Source: Oscillospiraceae bacterium
GTDB taxonomy: Bacteria; Bacillota; Clostridia; Oscillospirales; Oscillospiraceae
NCBI GenBank assembly: GCA_017416245.1
Contig: JAFQCX010000008.1
Location: 62,001 to 126,000, forward strand
Length of the DNA stretch: 64,000 nucleotides
Direction: 5' to 3'
Each line of letters begins with the position of its first letter. Position 1 is the first letter of the stretch. Positions 1-8,166 of this stretch are shown piece after piece. The position numbers and the translations under genes were made by a program. Under the pieces are notes generated by a model. That model was not told where the DNA came from, did not search any database, and saw only the letters and a program-made list of their open reading frames with translations.

Positions 1-1
1 T

Positions 2-109
2 GAGTATTTCTCAATTTTGGTGCTTTCTGTTCTGCCTTTGGTTGCTGTGTTCGTTTTCTGCCAGAAATTCTTTGTGGAATGTATGGACCGTTCCGGCAGC
101 AAGGGTTAA
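2..109 (+). CDS. Sugar ABC transporter permease, C-terminal end only
   Basis: The window opens inside a gene. Reading from base 2 gives about 35 residues ending at a TAA, with a hydrophobic stretch (ILVLSVLPLVAVFVFCQ) followed by KFFVECMDRSGSKG. This is the usual tail of the MalG-type (CUT1) sugar ABC permeases, whose last helix is followed by a short cytoplasmic end finishing in KG. Such proteins form the membrane channel for sugar import. The next gene is a lipoprotein binding protein, which fits a sugar transport locus. The rest of the gene lies outside the window, so the substrate cannot be judged. Confidence 0.7.
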   Translation, partial: EYFSILVLSVLPLVAVFVFCQKFFVECMDRSGSKG

Positions 110-208
110 TCGGCAAATTGCCTATATACCTTTTTTAAAAATGTGCAAAATGCACAATTTACTATGCGCCTGTTCTGTTTCACGTAACAAAAGTGATAAA
201 AATAGGTA

Positions 209-266
209 TTGTAAATTTGTGGAACATTTGCTATAATAGCTGCGTGTAATAGCGTAGCTATTATAG
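209..266 (+). promoter_or_regulatory. Sigma-A promoter with overlapping palindrome, for the solute-binding protein
   Basis: A TTGTAA box (209-214), 17-bp spacer and perfect TATAAT (232-237) precede the lipoprotein gene. The -10 box lies inside a perfect 11-bp inverted repeat (CTATAATAGCT at 231-241 and its complement at 256-266, 14-base loop). A repeat there could be an operator or a 5'-end hairpin. No regulator is encoded nearby. Confidence 0.65.
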
Positions 267-306
267 TAAATTCCAAATAGAACAATAATGAAAAGGAGTA
301 AAAGTA

Positions 307-1830
307 ATGAAAAAACTGTTGGCACTGCTTTTGGTACTGTGCATGGTTTTGAGCCTGGTTGCTTGCGCTAAGCCTGCTGATTCTGCTGAAGGCACAACCA
401 CCGAAGAAACCACAGAGACCGAAGAGACAGTCGGTATCCGTGAGGACATTAGCGTTGTTGATGAGTCTAAGCTGAGACTGAAGGCTGGAGATGTTGATGA
501 AAACACAGCTTATATCAATCCCGAAAAGTTCGGCGGTAAGACCATTCACATCGCCGGCATTAACTCTGACTTGTACGAAGACATCGAGAATATGGGCGAG
601 GGTACCTATCTTTGGATGATGCGCGCAGCCTGTGAAGACTGGGCAGCTCTGAACAACGCCAAGATTGAGTATGTCTGCGATAATGACTCTACATCTATTC
701 TGACTGCCGTTAACTCCGGCGAAACCCCCGACATCGTTCTTTACTGCAACCCATTCCCCTCTCTGGCTAACCTGAACATCACAAAAGCATTTACCGATGA
801 TCAAGTTGAAGTACTGAACAAGATCGTTGGCGAAGGCTGGACCGATATGCTTATGTACAAGGGCGGCATTTACGGCATCGAAATTCCCTGGGGCGGTAAC
901 CATTTGTACTACTACAACAGAACCATGTATGAAAACTATGGCGCTAAGTCTCCCAAGGAGTACTACCTGGAAGGCAACTGGACCTTTGATACCATGGAAG
1001 CATGCCACGAGAGCGTGTCCAGAGACTTTAATGGTAACGGTAAGATCGACGGAGACGACACCTATGGTATGTCCTCCACCTACATTACCGGCTTCTTGGG
1101 CAACTCCTTCCAGATTAGCATGGACCCGGTGACCGGCAAGCTGACCAATACTGTTGATACCTCTGCTCAGTACAGAAGACTTTTGGAAATCAGCTACAAG
1201 GGTCAATACGAGACACTGTCTGTTCTGCCTGGCTATTACCCCTGTAAGACTGCTACCAATCCCCGTCCCTCTGCTCAGTTCTCTGATGCTGAATGGTATA
1301 ACTTCGAGCATCTGTATCAGACCCTGGAAAATGGCGATGTAATTGAGATCCTGCCCGCTCCTGTATTCAGCTCCGAGCAGCCCACCCGTGTAACCAACTA
1401 CACCACCCGTTACATGGCTATGCTGAACAGCTGCGATGAGGACGAAGCTGCATTTGCTCTGTTCTGCTATATCCTGAAGGTTGGCATGAGCTACATCGGC
1501 GACTTCTCCGTTGGTCTGTATGAATGTACTTATGATGGCATCCAGGGCGCATCTGACTTCAGTAGTGCCTGGATGAAGCAGTTCAAGAAGGTTCTGCAGA
1601 ACAGAAGAAGAAAGTTTGCTGAGATTGAAGACTGGGATCAGGAGACCTACCTGAAGATGGTTGAGGACATCTTCTCTGAAGATACAAAACAGCATGCTGG
1701 CGGCACCTACGCCGGCAGAGAAGAGATGAAGGACAGCACCGAGGGTCTGCCTCCCGCTTCCGTCATTGCTAAGGTAACCGAGCACAATAACGGTTGGATC
1801 GCCAAGTACAACTCCTTGTACGCAAACTGA
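307..1830 (+). CDS. Extracellular solute-binding lipoprotein, sugar ABC type
   Basis: A 507-residue secreted lipoprotein. Residues 1-20 are a type II signal peptide with lipobox LVAC (Cys20 is the lipidated residue), followed by a Thr/Glu-rich linker of about 25 residues. The body has the length and Trp/Tyr-rich pattern of family 1 sugar-binding proteins (for example GGNHLYYYNRTMY, where a ligand-facing loop is usual). A dockerin/EF-hand-like loop DFNGNGKIDGDD begins near residue 240 and probably binds calcium, as seen in some sugar-binding proteins. The gene starts after GGAGTAAAAGTA, has its own promoter and its own terminator, and follows a permease gene. Ligand unknown; carbohydrate is inferred from context. 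Confidence 0.8.
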   Translation: MKKLLALLLVLCMVLSLVACAKPADSAEGTTTEETTETEETVGIREDISVVDESKLRLKAGDVDENTAYINPEKFGGKTIHIAGINSDLYEDIENMGEGTYLWMMRAACEDWAALNNAKIEYVCDNDSTSILTAVNSGETPDIVLYCNPFPSLANLNITKAFTDDQVEVLNKIVGEGWTDMLMYKGGIYGIEIPWGGNHLYYYNRTMYENYGAKSPKEYYLEGNWTFDTMEACHESVSRDFNGNGKIDGDDTYGMSSTYITGFLGNSFQISMDPVTGKLTNTVDTSAQYRRLLEISYKGQYETLSVLPGYYPCKTATNPRPSAQFSDAEWYNFEHLYQTLENGDVIEILPAPVFSSEQPTRVTNYTTRYMAMLNSCDEDEAAFALFCYILKVGMSYIGDFSVGLYECTYDGIQGASDFSSAWMKQFKKVLQNRRRKFAEIEDWDQETYLKMVEDIFSEDTKQHAGGTYAGREEMKDSTEGLPPASVIAKVTEHNNGWIAKYNSLYAN

Positions 1831-1852
1831 TCCAAATAGAATAACGCATTTT

Positions 1853-1884
1853 AAGGAGCAGTTGCCTCGGCAACTGCTCCTTTT
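1853..1884 (+). terminator. Rho-independent terminator
   Basis: A 14-bp perfect hairpin (AAGGAGCAGTTGCC and its complement, 2-base loop) followed by TTTT, directly after the solute-binding protein gene. Confidence 0.9.
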
Positions 1885-1894
1885 AGTTTCCCAA

Positions 1895-2033
1895 CCCGTC
1901 ATTGCGAGGCGCGAAGCGACGTGGCAATCCCCCGGTTCAACATAATGTAGGGGACGGGTTTCCCGTCCCGACTTGCGGTCTGAGAAAACCTTTGTACGTT
2001 TTGCAGGGCAGGGGCTTGCTCCCGCCGCAAGTC
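1895..2033. repeat. Cluster of short palindromic (REP-like) repeats
   Basis: Three inverted repeats follow one another in the gene-free stretch between the terminator and the CobW gene. They are a GTCATTGCGAGG...GTGGCAATCC unit (about 1897-1931), a GGGACGGG/CCCGTCCC palindrome (1951-1969), and a GACTTGCGG...CCGCAAGTC pair (1970-1978 with 2025-2033). The first resembles dispersed palindromic units known from many bacterial genomes. Copy number cannot be judged here. The remaining bases up to the CobW start show no convincing promoter. Confidence 0.6.
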
Positions 2034-2172
2034 CACCCTTGGATACAGGGAACAATAAAATCTCAAGAAAATGCTTTTCCTTATGGATTTTGTTGGAGAT
2101 TTGTGGTATAGTTATTGAGTATGAAAAAATCCATCCCAAACGGATGAGAACTTATGAGAAAGCGTGAAAACA

Positions 2173-3381
2173 ATGACAAAGATCGATATTTACTCCGGCT
2201 TCCTTGGCGCCGGAAAAACAACCCTCATCAAGAAAATGATTGACCAGTGTTATGCAGGAGAAAAGCTTGTTCTTATCGAAAACGAATTCGGCGAGATCGG
2301 CATCGATGGCGGCTTCTTGCAGGATGCCGGCATTAACATCACCGAGATGAACTCCGGCTGTATCTGCTGCAGCCTGGTGGGTGACTTTGGCAAGGCGTTG
2401 GAGCAGGTCATCACCCAGTATAACCCCGACCGCATTCTGATTGAGCCCTCCGGCGTAGGTAAGCTTTCCGATGTGATCGCCGCAGTGGAAAAGGTCACAA
2501 ACGAGAATGTTGTGCTGAATTGCGCTGTAGCGGTGGTGGATGCAAGTAAGGTCAAGGTCTATATGAAGAACTTTGGCGAGTTCTATAATAATCAGATCGA
2601 AACCGCCGGGACCATCATCCTGTCCCGCACCGATAGCATCCCGCAGGAAAAGCTGGATAGAGCGGTTGCCATGCTCAGAGAGCACAATGCAAACGCCACC
2701 ATTGTCACAACACCCTGGGATGACCTGACCGGCACACAGATCATGGAGGCTATGGAGGGCACTGCCAGCGTTTCTGCTGAATTGGCGCAGATGGAAGCAG
2801 AGCACCACCATCACCACGAGGAAGAACACCACTGCTGTGGTCACCATCACCACGAGGAGGAGCACCACTGCTGTGGTCACCATCACCACGAGGAAGAGCA
2901 CCACTGCTGCGGTCACCATCACCACGAGGAAGAGCACCACTGCTGCGGTCACCATCACCACGAGGAAGAGCACCACTGCTGCGGTCACCATCACCACGAG
3001 GAGGAGCACCACTGCTGCAGTCATCACCATCACGATGAGGAGCACCACCATCACGAGCACGGTGAGCATTGCTCCTGCGGCCACGATCACCACGATCATC
3101 ACCACGCAGACGAGGTGTTCACTGCCTGGGGTGTAGAAACCCACAAAAAATACACGGAAGCAACCCTTCGCCATGCCTTGGAAACTCTGGACAGCGGCGC
3201 ATTGGGTGTTGTACTTCGCGCCAAGGGCATTGTAGGCGCTGAGGATGGCCAGTGGTTGCACTTTGACTTTGTGCCCGGTGAAATCAACCTGCGCACAGGC
3301 GCACCTGCCGTGACAGGTAAGCTGTGTGTCATTGGCTCCGATTTGAACGAGGGTGCCATAGCAGAGCTGTTTGGAGTGTAA
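2173..3381 (+). CDS. CobW/COG0523 G3E-family GTPase with Cys/His-rich repeat
   Basis: A 402-residue metal-chaperone-type GTPase. Walker A GFLGAGKTT is at residues 9-17, the CxCC metal-binding motif (CICC) at 63-66, the G3 region EPSG at 91-94, and a divergent G4 motif SRTD (usually NKxD) near 151. From about residue 216 to 287 there are six copies of a 12-residue unit EEEHHCCGHHHH, bordered by more His-rich sequence, then a CobW C-terminal domain. COG0523 proteins use GTP to load metal onto client proteins, and His-rich stretches are typical of the zinc branch. Zinc handling is therefore likely but not proven. ATG at 2173 is preferred because it starts the conserved MTKIDIYSGF; a GTG nine bases upstream is possible and neither has a strong ribosome site. 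The next gene is another CobW-like protein. Confidence 0.9.
   Translation: MTKIDIYSGFLGAGKTTLIKKMIDQCYAGEKLVLIENEFGEIGIDGGFLQDAGINITEMNSGCICCSLVGDFGKALEQVITQYNPDRILIEPSGVGKLSDVIAAVEKVTNENVVLNCAVAVVDASKVKVYMKNFGEFYNNQIETAGTIILSRTDSIPQEKLDRAVAMLREHNANATIVTTPWDDLTGTQIMEAMEGTASVSAELAQMEAEHHHHHEEEHHCCGHHHHEEEHHCCGHHHHEEEHHCCGHHHHEEEHHCCGHHHHEEEHHCCGHHHHEEEHHCCSHHHHDEEHHHHEHGEHCSCGHDHHDHHHADEVFTAWGVETHKKYTEATLRHALETLDSGALGVVLRAKGIVGAEDGQWLHFDFVPGEINLRTGAPAVTGKLCVIGSDLNEGAIAELFGV
2818..3033 (+). repeat. 36-bp tandem repeat, six copies, coding
   Basis: Six head-to-tail copies of a 36-bp unit encode EEEHHCCGHHHH within the CobW gene. Copies differ only at a few synonymous positions (GAA/GAG, TGT/TGC), except the last, where Gly becomes Ser. 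Near-identity at the DNA level suggests recent expansion by slippage or unequal crossing over. Confidence 0.95.
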
Positions 3382-3382
3382 T

Positions 3383-4324
3383 ATGGTGCAAATTCCAGTT
3401 TATGTATTTACCGGATTTTTGGATTCCGGCAAAACAAAATTCATTCAGGAAACCCTGGAAGATCCCCGTTTCAACGCAGGGGAACGGACACTTCTTTTGG
3501 TGTGCGAGGAGGGCGAGGAGGAGTATGACTTTTCCTCCTACCCCAGCCAGAACGTGTTTATGGAAGTGGTAGACCAGGAAACTGTCACTACAAAGCAGCT
3601 GCAGGACTTTGCCAAAAAGTATAAGATCCAGCGGGTGGTGGCAGAGCTGAACGGTATGCAACTGGTGGGTGACATTTACAGACGCTTCCCCGAGAACTGG
3701 GCAGTTGCCCAGGAGGTAATGTTTGCCGATGCTACCACCTTTATGACCTACAATGCCAATATGCGCAATCTGGTTATGGACAAGCTGGTAGGCGGTCAAA
3801 TGGTTGTGTTCAACCGCCTGGCTCCCGGGCAGGACACAATGCCCCTGCATAAGATCGTCCGCGCCGCCAACCGCCGTATGGACATTCTCTACGATTATAC
3901 CGATGGCACCACTGCCTTTGACGAGATCGAAGACCCCTTGCCCTTTGATATCAACGCCCCTGTGATTATGATAGGCGACGAAGATTATGCCCTGTGGTAT
4001 CGGGATGTCACTGAAGAACCTCAAAAGTACCACGGCAAGACCGTCAGCTTTAAAGGACAGGTGGCAATGCTTCGGCGGGAGAAGAATTCGATGTTTGCCC
4101 CCGGGCGGTTTGTAATGACCTGCTGTGAGGACGATATTCAGTTTTTGGGCGTACCCTGTAAATATGAAAATGTTAAGGAACTGGAGCCCCGCTCCTGGGT
4201 GGCAGTCACCGCAAAAATTTCTGCGGAAAACCACACCCTTTACGGTGGGGAACTGGGTCCTGTGTTAACTGCCATCAAGGTAGCGCCTGCCCAGCCGGCA
4301 GAGCCGGATGTAGCCACATTTTAA
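3383..4324 (+). CDS. CobW-type GTPase N-domain fused to a TIGR03943/DUF1980-like domain
   Basis: A 313-residue protein starting at ATG 3383 with GGAG six bases upstream, one base after the previous stop. The N-terminal part resembles a G3E GTPase with P-loop GFLDSGKT (11-18), but the CxCC motif is absent and the later G motifs are degenerate. The C-terminal ~100 residues (KYHGKTVSFKGQV ... RFVMTCCEDDIQFLGVPC) resemble the beta-rich end of YcgQ/TIGR03943 proteins, which are usually encoded next to a YcgR-type permease and COG0523 genes in metal-limitation loci. No permease is seen here. A role together with the upstream CobW protein in metal homeostasis is inferred. The domain match is from memory of the pattern. 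Confidence 0.7.
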   Translation: MVQIPVYVFTGFLDSGKTKFIQETLEDPRFNAGERTLLLVCEEGEEEYDFSSYPSQNVFMEVVDQETVTTKQLQDFAKKYKIQRVVAELNGMQLVGDIYRRFPENWAVAQEVMFADATTFMTYNANMRNLVMDKLVGGQMVVFNRLAPGQDTMPLHKIVRAANRRMDILYDYTDGTTAFDEIEDPLPFDINAPVIMIGDEDYALWYRDVTEEPQKYHGKTVSFKGQVAMLRREKNSMFAPGRFVMTCCEDDIQFLGVPCKYENVKELEPRSWVAVTAKISAENHTLYGGELGPVLTAIKVAPAQPAEPDVATF

Positions 4325-4339
4325 AGAAAGGAGCGGCTT

Positions 4340-5602
4340 ATGTATCAGCCATTAGCAGATTTGTTGCGTCCTGATAACTTGGACGAAGTGTACGGACAAG
4401 AGCATATTTTGGGAAAAGGCGCGGTACTGCGCCGCTTGATCGACTCGGGAAACGTTCCCAATATGATTTTCTACGGCCCCAGCGGAACGGGAAAGACCAC
4501 CGTTGCCAATATCATCGCCAAGCAGACCAATCGCACCCTTTATCAGCTCAACGCCACCACTGCATCCACGGCGGATATTAAAAACATCGTGGCGCAGCTG
4601 GATACTTTTATGGCGCCCAACGGTGTGCTTCTGTATTTGGACGAGATCCAATCCTTCAATAAAAAGCAGCAGCAATCGTTGCTGGAATACATTGAAAACG
4701 GCAAGATCACCCTGATCGCATCCACTACGGAAAATCCCTATTTCTATGTGTTCAATGCAATTTTGAGCCGCAGCACCGTGTTTGAATTCAAGCAGCTATC
4801 CAAGGACGCGGTATTACAGGCGGTGGAACGGGCAGTGGGTTTTCTGGAAAACAGGACAGGCCTGAAAGCCGATTGTGAGGATGGCGCCCTTGATTATATT
4901 TCTTCAGCCTGCGGCGGCGACCTGCGTAAGGCGCTCAATGCCGTGGAGGTGCTGTTCTCTGCAGGCATATCTGACGGCAAGGTTTTGAAACTGTCCTTGG
5001 AGGATGCCAAGGCCGTTACCCAGAAAAGCGCAATGCGGGCAGACAGGGATGGCGACAACCACTACGATCTGTTATCTGCACTGCAAAAATCCATTCGTGG
5101 CTCTGACCCGGATGCCGCCTGCCACTATTTGGCAAGGCTTTTGGAGGTTGGGCAGATGCAATCTGCCTGCCGCCGGCTTATGGTCATTGCAGCAGAGGAT
5201 GTGGGTCTTGCCTATCCTATGATCATTCCCATTGTCAACGCCTGTGTGGATATGGCGCTGAAGCTGGGTATGCCTGAGGCGCGGATCCCATTGGGTGATG
5301 CGGCGGTGCTGATGGCCACCAGCCCCAAATCCAACACAGGACATATCGCGCTGGACAGCGCGCTGGCAGATGTTCGCAAGGGAATAAGCGGAGATTTCCC
5401 CCGCCACCTGCAAAATATGCACGCAGATACCTACACGATGGAACGGGAGCAGGGATATCTCTATCCCCACGATTTCCCCCACAGCTGGGTAAAGCAGCAG
5501 TATCTGCCTGATGAATTGGCTGACAAGCGCTATTACTCCTACGGTGATAATAAGCTGGAACAGGCTGCAAAGCAGTACTGGGCAGCCATTAAGGGGGAGT
5601 AA
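4340..5602 (+). CDS. rarA: Replication-associated recombination ATPase RarA (MgsA)
   Basis: A 420-residue AAA+ ATPase, the normal length for RarA. Walker A GPSGTGKTT is at residues 46-54 and Walker B LYLDEIQSF near residue 100. Sensor and arginine-finger sequences follow (STTENPYF, LSRSTVF), then the C-terminal tetramerisation region with the conserved KSIRGSDPDAA and HLQN segments. RarA acts at stalled replication forks, related to clamp-loader subunits and RuvB. It has a clear Shine-Dalgarno (AAAGGAGCGG), lies 15 bases after the CobW pair and one base before the DUF951 gene, so it may be co-transcribed with both. Confidence 0.95.
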   Translation: MYQPLADLLRPDNLDEVYGQEHILGKGAVLRRLIDSGNVPNMIFYGPSGTGKTTVANIIAKQTNRTLYQLNATTASTADIKNIVAQLDTFMAPNGVLLYLDEIQSFNKKQQQSLLEYIENGKITLIASTTENPYFYVFNAILSRSTVFEFKQLSKDAVLQAVERAVGFLENRTGLKADCEDGALDYISSACGGDLRKALNAVEVLFSAGISDGKVLKLSLEDAKAVTQKSAMRADRDGDNHYDLLSALQKSIRGSDPDAACHYLARLLEVGQMQSACRRLMVIAAEDVGLAYPMIIPIVNACVDMALKLGMPEARIPLGDAAVLMATSPKSNTGHIALDSALADVRKGISGDFPRHLQNMHADTYTMEREQGYLYPHDFPHSWVKQQYLPDELADKRYYSYGDNKLEQAAKQYWAAIKGE

Positions 5603-5603
5603 T

Positions 5604-5795
5604 ATGGATGTGCAGATAGGGGATATCCTAACAATGAAGAAAGCCCACCCTTGCGGTGAAAAGCAATGGCAGGTATTGCGTACAGGTGCGGATTTCAGAT
5701 TGAAATGCCTGGGCTGCGGCCACGAGATTATGGTCCCCCGATTCAAGGCAGAGAAAAATATTCGCACCATCACAAAGAATCCATCGACAGATTGA
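5604..5795 (+). CDS. DUF951 family small protein
   Basis: A 63-residue protein with the DUF951 pattern: a KKAHPCGEKQWQVLRTGADFRLKC stretch in two parts, then LGCGHEIMVPR. It includes one isolated Cys and a CxxC pair that may bind a metal or nucleic acid. The family is found across Firmicutes, often near ribosome or replication genes, and its function is unknown. The ATG follows AAGGGGGAG and lies one base after the rarA stop, so translation is probably coupled. A terminator follows directly. Confidence 0.85.
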   Translation: MDVQIGDILTMKKAHPCGEKQWQVLRTGADFRLKCLGCGHEIMVPRFKAEKNIRTITKNPSTD

Positions 5796-5796
5796 A

Positions 5797-5831
5797 ACGG
5801 CAGCCGATTGTATCGGCTGCCGTATTTTTTG
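5797..5831 (+). terminator. Rho-independent terminator
   Basis: An 11-bp perfect hairpin (ACGGCAGCCGA and its complement, 5-base loop) followed by ATTTTTT, ending the rarA-DUF951 unit. Confidence 0.92.
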
Positions 5832-5954
5832 TTTTGCCGGACTAGCCGGTAGAAAATCTAAGGGGAAGGGAAGATGCTGTAAGGTATGCGGCAGCCGTAA
5901 CCGACCGAATTTTTTGTCTGCATATTTTATACTAACTCCACAGGCGAAGGGGGT

Positions 5955-6722
5955 ATGCAGATGACGGTTTATATTGACGGTGTATTTCTCCTGAATTTCT
6001 TGGTGGATTTTCTGTTGCTGCTGGCGGCAAGCCGGCTCTCCGGATTTCCGGCGAAACCTGTCCGCGCTGTTTTGGGCGCTACCTTGGGAGGTGTGTATGC
6101 AGCTTGTTGCCTGCTGCCCGGCTTCTACTTTCTGGGAAATACCCTTTGGCGGACGGTAAGTCTTGGACTGATGTCGCTGATCGCTTTCGGGATCTCCAAA
6201 AGCGCAATGCGCCGGGGCTTGGTGTTTGCATTTTTGTCCATGGCCCTGGGCGGTATTATGATGGGCATAGACAGAGGCGGTTTTTGGGGCATTGTTTGCG
6301 GTGCGGCAACAGTATGCCTGCTGTGCTTTGTAGGCTTTCGCGGGCGGATCGGAGGCGCAACCTATATTCCTGTGGAGCTGCGCCATGGGGATAAGATCCT
6401 TCGCATCACCGCGCTGCAGGACACAGGCAACACCCTTCGTGATCCGATTACGGGACGGGCTGTGCTGGTGGTAGGCGCTGACACCGCGCTAGAGCTGCTG
6501 GGCTTGACCCGCAGCCAACTGCAAAACCCGGTACAATCCATAAGCGCGTTACCGGGGCTGAGGCTGATACCCTATCACAGTGTGGGCGCAAGCAATTTTT
6601 TGCTGGCGATGAAACTAAAGAATGTAAGAATCGGTAATTGGCAGGGAAGTACCTTGGTTGCCTTTGCGCCGGAATCCCTTAGCGCAGAGGGGGCATATCA
6701 AGCATTAACAGGAGGAGTGTAA
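5955..6722 (+). CDS. spoIIGA: Sigma-E processing peptidase SpoIIGA
   Basis: A 255-residue protein with five hydrophobic segments in the N-terminal half and an aspartic-protease-like C-terminal domain carrying DTGN, whose Asp156 is the expected catalytic residue. SpoIIGA sits in the sporulation septum and cleaves pro-sigma-E to its active form in the mother cell. It is somewhat shorter than the Bacillus protein (about 309 residues). Its neighbour is sigE, and the two overlap by one base (TAATG), the classic spoIIG arrangement. A TATACT box at 5928-5933 is a possible -10; no convincing Spo0A box was found. Confidence 0.93.
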   Translation: MQMTVYIDGVFLLNFLVDFLLLLAASRLSGFPAKPVRAVLGATLGGVYAACCLLPGFYFLGNTLWRTVSLGLMSLIAFGISKSAMRRGLVFAFLSMALGGIMMGIDRGGFWGIVCGAATVCLLCFVGFRGRIGGATYIPVELRHGDKILRITALQDTGNTLRDPITGRAVLVVGADTALELLGLTRSQLQNPVQSISALPGLRLIPYHSVGASNFLLAMKLKNVRIGNWQGSTLVAFAPESLSAEGAYQALTGGV

Positions 6723-7429
6723 TGGGGAAATTGGTTGCTTTTTTGGTAAAAATCGGACTAATCAGCAGAAACCATATATATTATATCGGCGGATCAGATA
6801 TCCTGCCACCGCCTCTGAAGGGCGAAGAGGAGCAAAATGCGCTGCTTGCCTTAGAGCAGGGCAGTGAGGATGCAAAGCAGCTTCTGATCGAACGGAATCT
6901 GCGCTTGGTGGTATTCATCGCCCGCCGATTTGAGAATACAGGCGTCAATTTGGAGGACTTGATCTCCATTGGCACCATCGGGCTGATCAAAGCGATCAGC
7001 ACGTACCGGCTGGATAGAAATATTAAACTAGCCACCTATGCATCCCGGTGCATTGAAAACGAGATTCTGATGCACATCCGTAAGATTTCAGCGCAAAAAT
7101 CGGAGGTTTCTTTGGATGAGCCCATCAATATGGATTACGATGGCAATGAATTGCTCCTGTCGGACATTCTGGGAACAGATGAGGATATGATTCTGCGTCC
7201 AATGGAAGATGACGTGGACCTGTGTGTTTTGCGGCAGGCAGTAAAGGATCTGCCTGAAAGGGAACGGGAAATTGTGATTATGCGTTTTGGACTGTACGGA
7301 CATAAGGAATTGACACAAAAGGAGGTGGCGCAGTATATGGGCATCTCCCAATCCTATATATCCCGTTTGGAAAAGCGAATTATGCTGAAGTTGAGAAAGG
7401 AACTGCTCCGCCAAACCAGCTGCGCATAG
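6722..7429 (+). CDS. sigE: RNA polymerase sporulation sigma factor sigma-E (pro-form)
   Basis: A 235-residue sigma-70 family factor for the early mother-cell programme of sporulation. The N-terminal pro-sequence is followed by the processing-site signature YYIGGSD (residues 20-26) and LPPPL. Region 2 ([44 protein letters not shown]) and region 4 ([17 protein letters not shown], a helix-turn-helix in [21 protein letters not shown]) are both intact. It overlaps the spoIIGA stop by one base. sigG, which commonly follows in other Clostridia, is absent; rex follows instead. Confidence 0.97.
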   Translation: MGKLVAFLVKIGLISRNHIYYIGGSDILPPPLKGEEEQNALLALEQGSEDAKQLLIERNLRLVVFIARRFENTGVNLEDLISIGTIGLIKAISTYRLDRNIKLATYASRCIENEILMHIRKISAQKSEVSLDEPINMDYDGNELLLSDILGTDEDMILRPMEDDVDLCVLRQAVKDLPEREREIVIMRFGLYGHKELTQKEVAQYMGISQSYISRLEKRIMLKLRKELLRQTSCA

Positions 7430-7436
7430 AAAAATC

Positions 7437-7503
7437 TTGCGAATAGGCTGATCCTGTGTTACAATCGATACAGAATTATATCGATATAATTCTGTATCGA
7501 TTG
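7437..7503 (+). promoter_or_regulatory. rex promoter with 42-bp perfect palindrome
   Basis: TTGCGA (7437-7442), 17-bp spacer and TACAAT (7460-7465) form a good sigma-A promoter. A perfect 42-bp palindrome without a loop (7462-7503) begins in the -10 box and ends 18 bases before the rex start. It holds three ATCGAT sites spaced exactly 16 bp apart. It does not match the usual Rex operator (TTGTTAANNNNTTAACAA type), so the protein that reads it, if any, is unknown. Confidence 0.75.
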
Positions 7504-7521
7504 CTTTCGGAGGGTGATCAT

Positions 7522-8160
7522 ATGGAGAGAAAAGAAATTTCCAAGTCTGTGCTGAAACGCTTGCCAATTTACTTGTCTTATTTAAAGAGCCTGCCCCAGG
7601 GCAGCGCGGAATATATTTCTGCTACCGCTCTTGCCAATGCCTTGGGCATGGGCGAGGTGCAGGTGCGAAAGGACCTGGCAATGGTTTCCGATGGCGGCCG
7701 TCCGAAGGTCGGTTACCGCCGGGAGAGCCTTATGGATGATATCAGCCAGTTTTTAGGCTACGACAATACCACCGATGCCATTTTGGTAGGTGCCGGAAAA
7801 TTGGGTCAGGCGCTGCTGGGGTACAGTGGCTTTGAGGAATACGGCTTGAATATCCTGGCCGGTTTCGACATTCAACCCACCATTCAAAAGACCGAAGACG
7901 GCAAACCGATTTTCCCTATGTCGGAATTGGAAAACTTCTGCAAGATGAATAAGGTCTTGATGGGAATTATTACAGTTCCTGCCCAGTATGCCCAGCAGGT
8001 GTGCGATCAACTGATCGCCTGCGGTATTAAGGCGGTTTGGACCTTTGCGCCTGTCCATTTGGACGTGCCGGAAAATATTCTGGTGCAGAACGAGAATATG
8101 GCAACCTCCCTTGCGCTGCTATCAATGCACCTACAGGCGCAAATGAAAGAAAGAAAGTGA
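7522..8160 (+). CDS. rex: Redox-sensing transcriptional repressor Rex
   Basis: A 212-residue NADH/NAD+-responsive repressor. The N-terminal winged helix contains ISATALANALGMGEVQVRKDLA, the conserved Rex recognition helix (quoted in two parts: ISATALANALG and EVQVRKDL). The Rossmann domain has GAGKLGQALL near residue 93 and a C-terminal helix for domain swapping. Rex represses fermentation and respiration genes when NADH is low. The ATG at 7522 has GGAGGGTGA upstream; starting further upstream would run into the palindrome. A minus-strand operon is not implied; the next gene begins 6 bases after the stop, so the two are probably one transcript. Confidence 0.96.
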   Translation: MERKEISKSVLKRLPIYLSYLKSLPQGSAEYISATALANALGMGEVQVRKDLAMVSDGGRPKVGYRRESLMDDISQFLGYDNTTDAILVGAGKLGQALLGYSGFEEYGLNILAGFDIQPTIQKTEDGKPIFPMSELENFCKMNKVLMGIITVPAQYAQQVCDQLIACGIKAVWTFAPVHLDVPENILVQNENMATSLALLSMHLQAQMKERK

Positions 8161-8166
8161 TAGATT

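Noticed and set aside
106..2139. A 677-codon open frame on the minus strand opposite the solute-binding protein gene
   Set aside because: It is antisense to a clear lipoprotein gene, runs through its promoter and terminator, has no ribosome site or recognisable domain, and arises from biased codon use.
2818..3033. Regular 36-bp repeats as a CRISPR array
   Set aside because: There are no unique spacers. The repeats are head-to-tail and in frame within a CobW gene, so they encode a protein repeat.
5900..5954. Spo0A-controlled promoter for spoIIGA
   Set aside because: A TATACT box is present, but no TGTCGAA-type Spo0A box or properly spaced -35 was found, so it is not listed as a promoter.
7462..7503. 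A transcription terminator for sigE
   Set aside because: The palindrome has no loop and no T run, and it overlaps a good promoter -10 box. A regulatory role is more likely.
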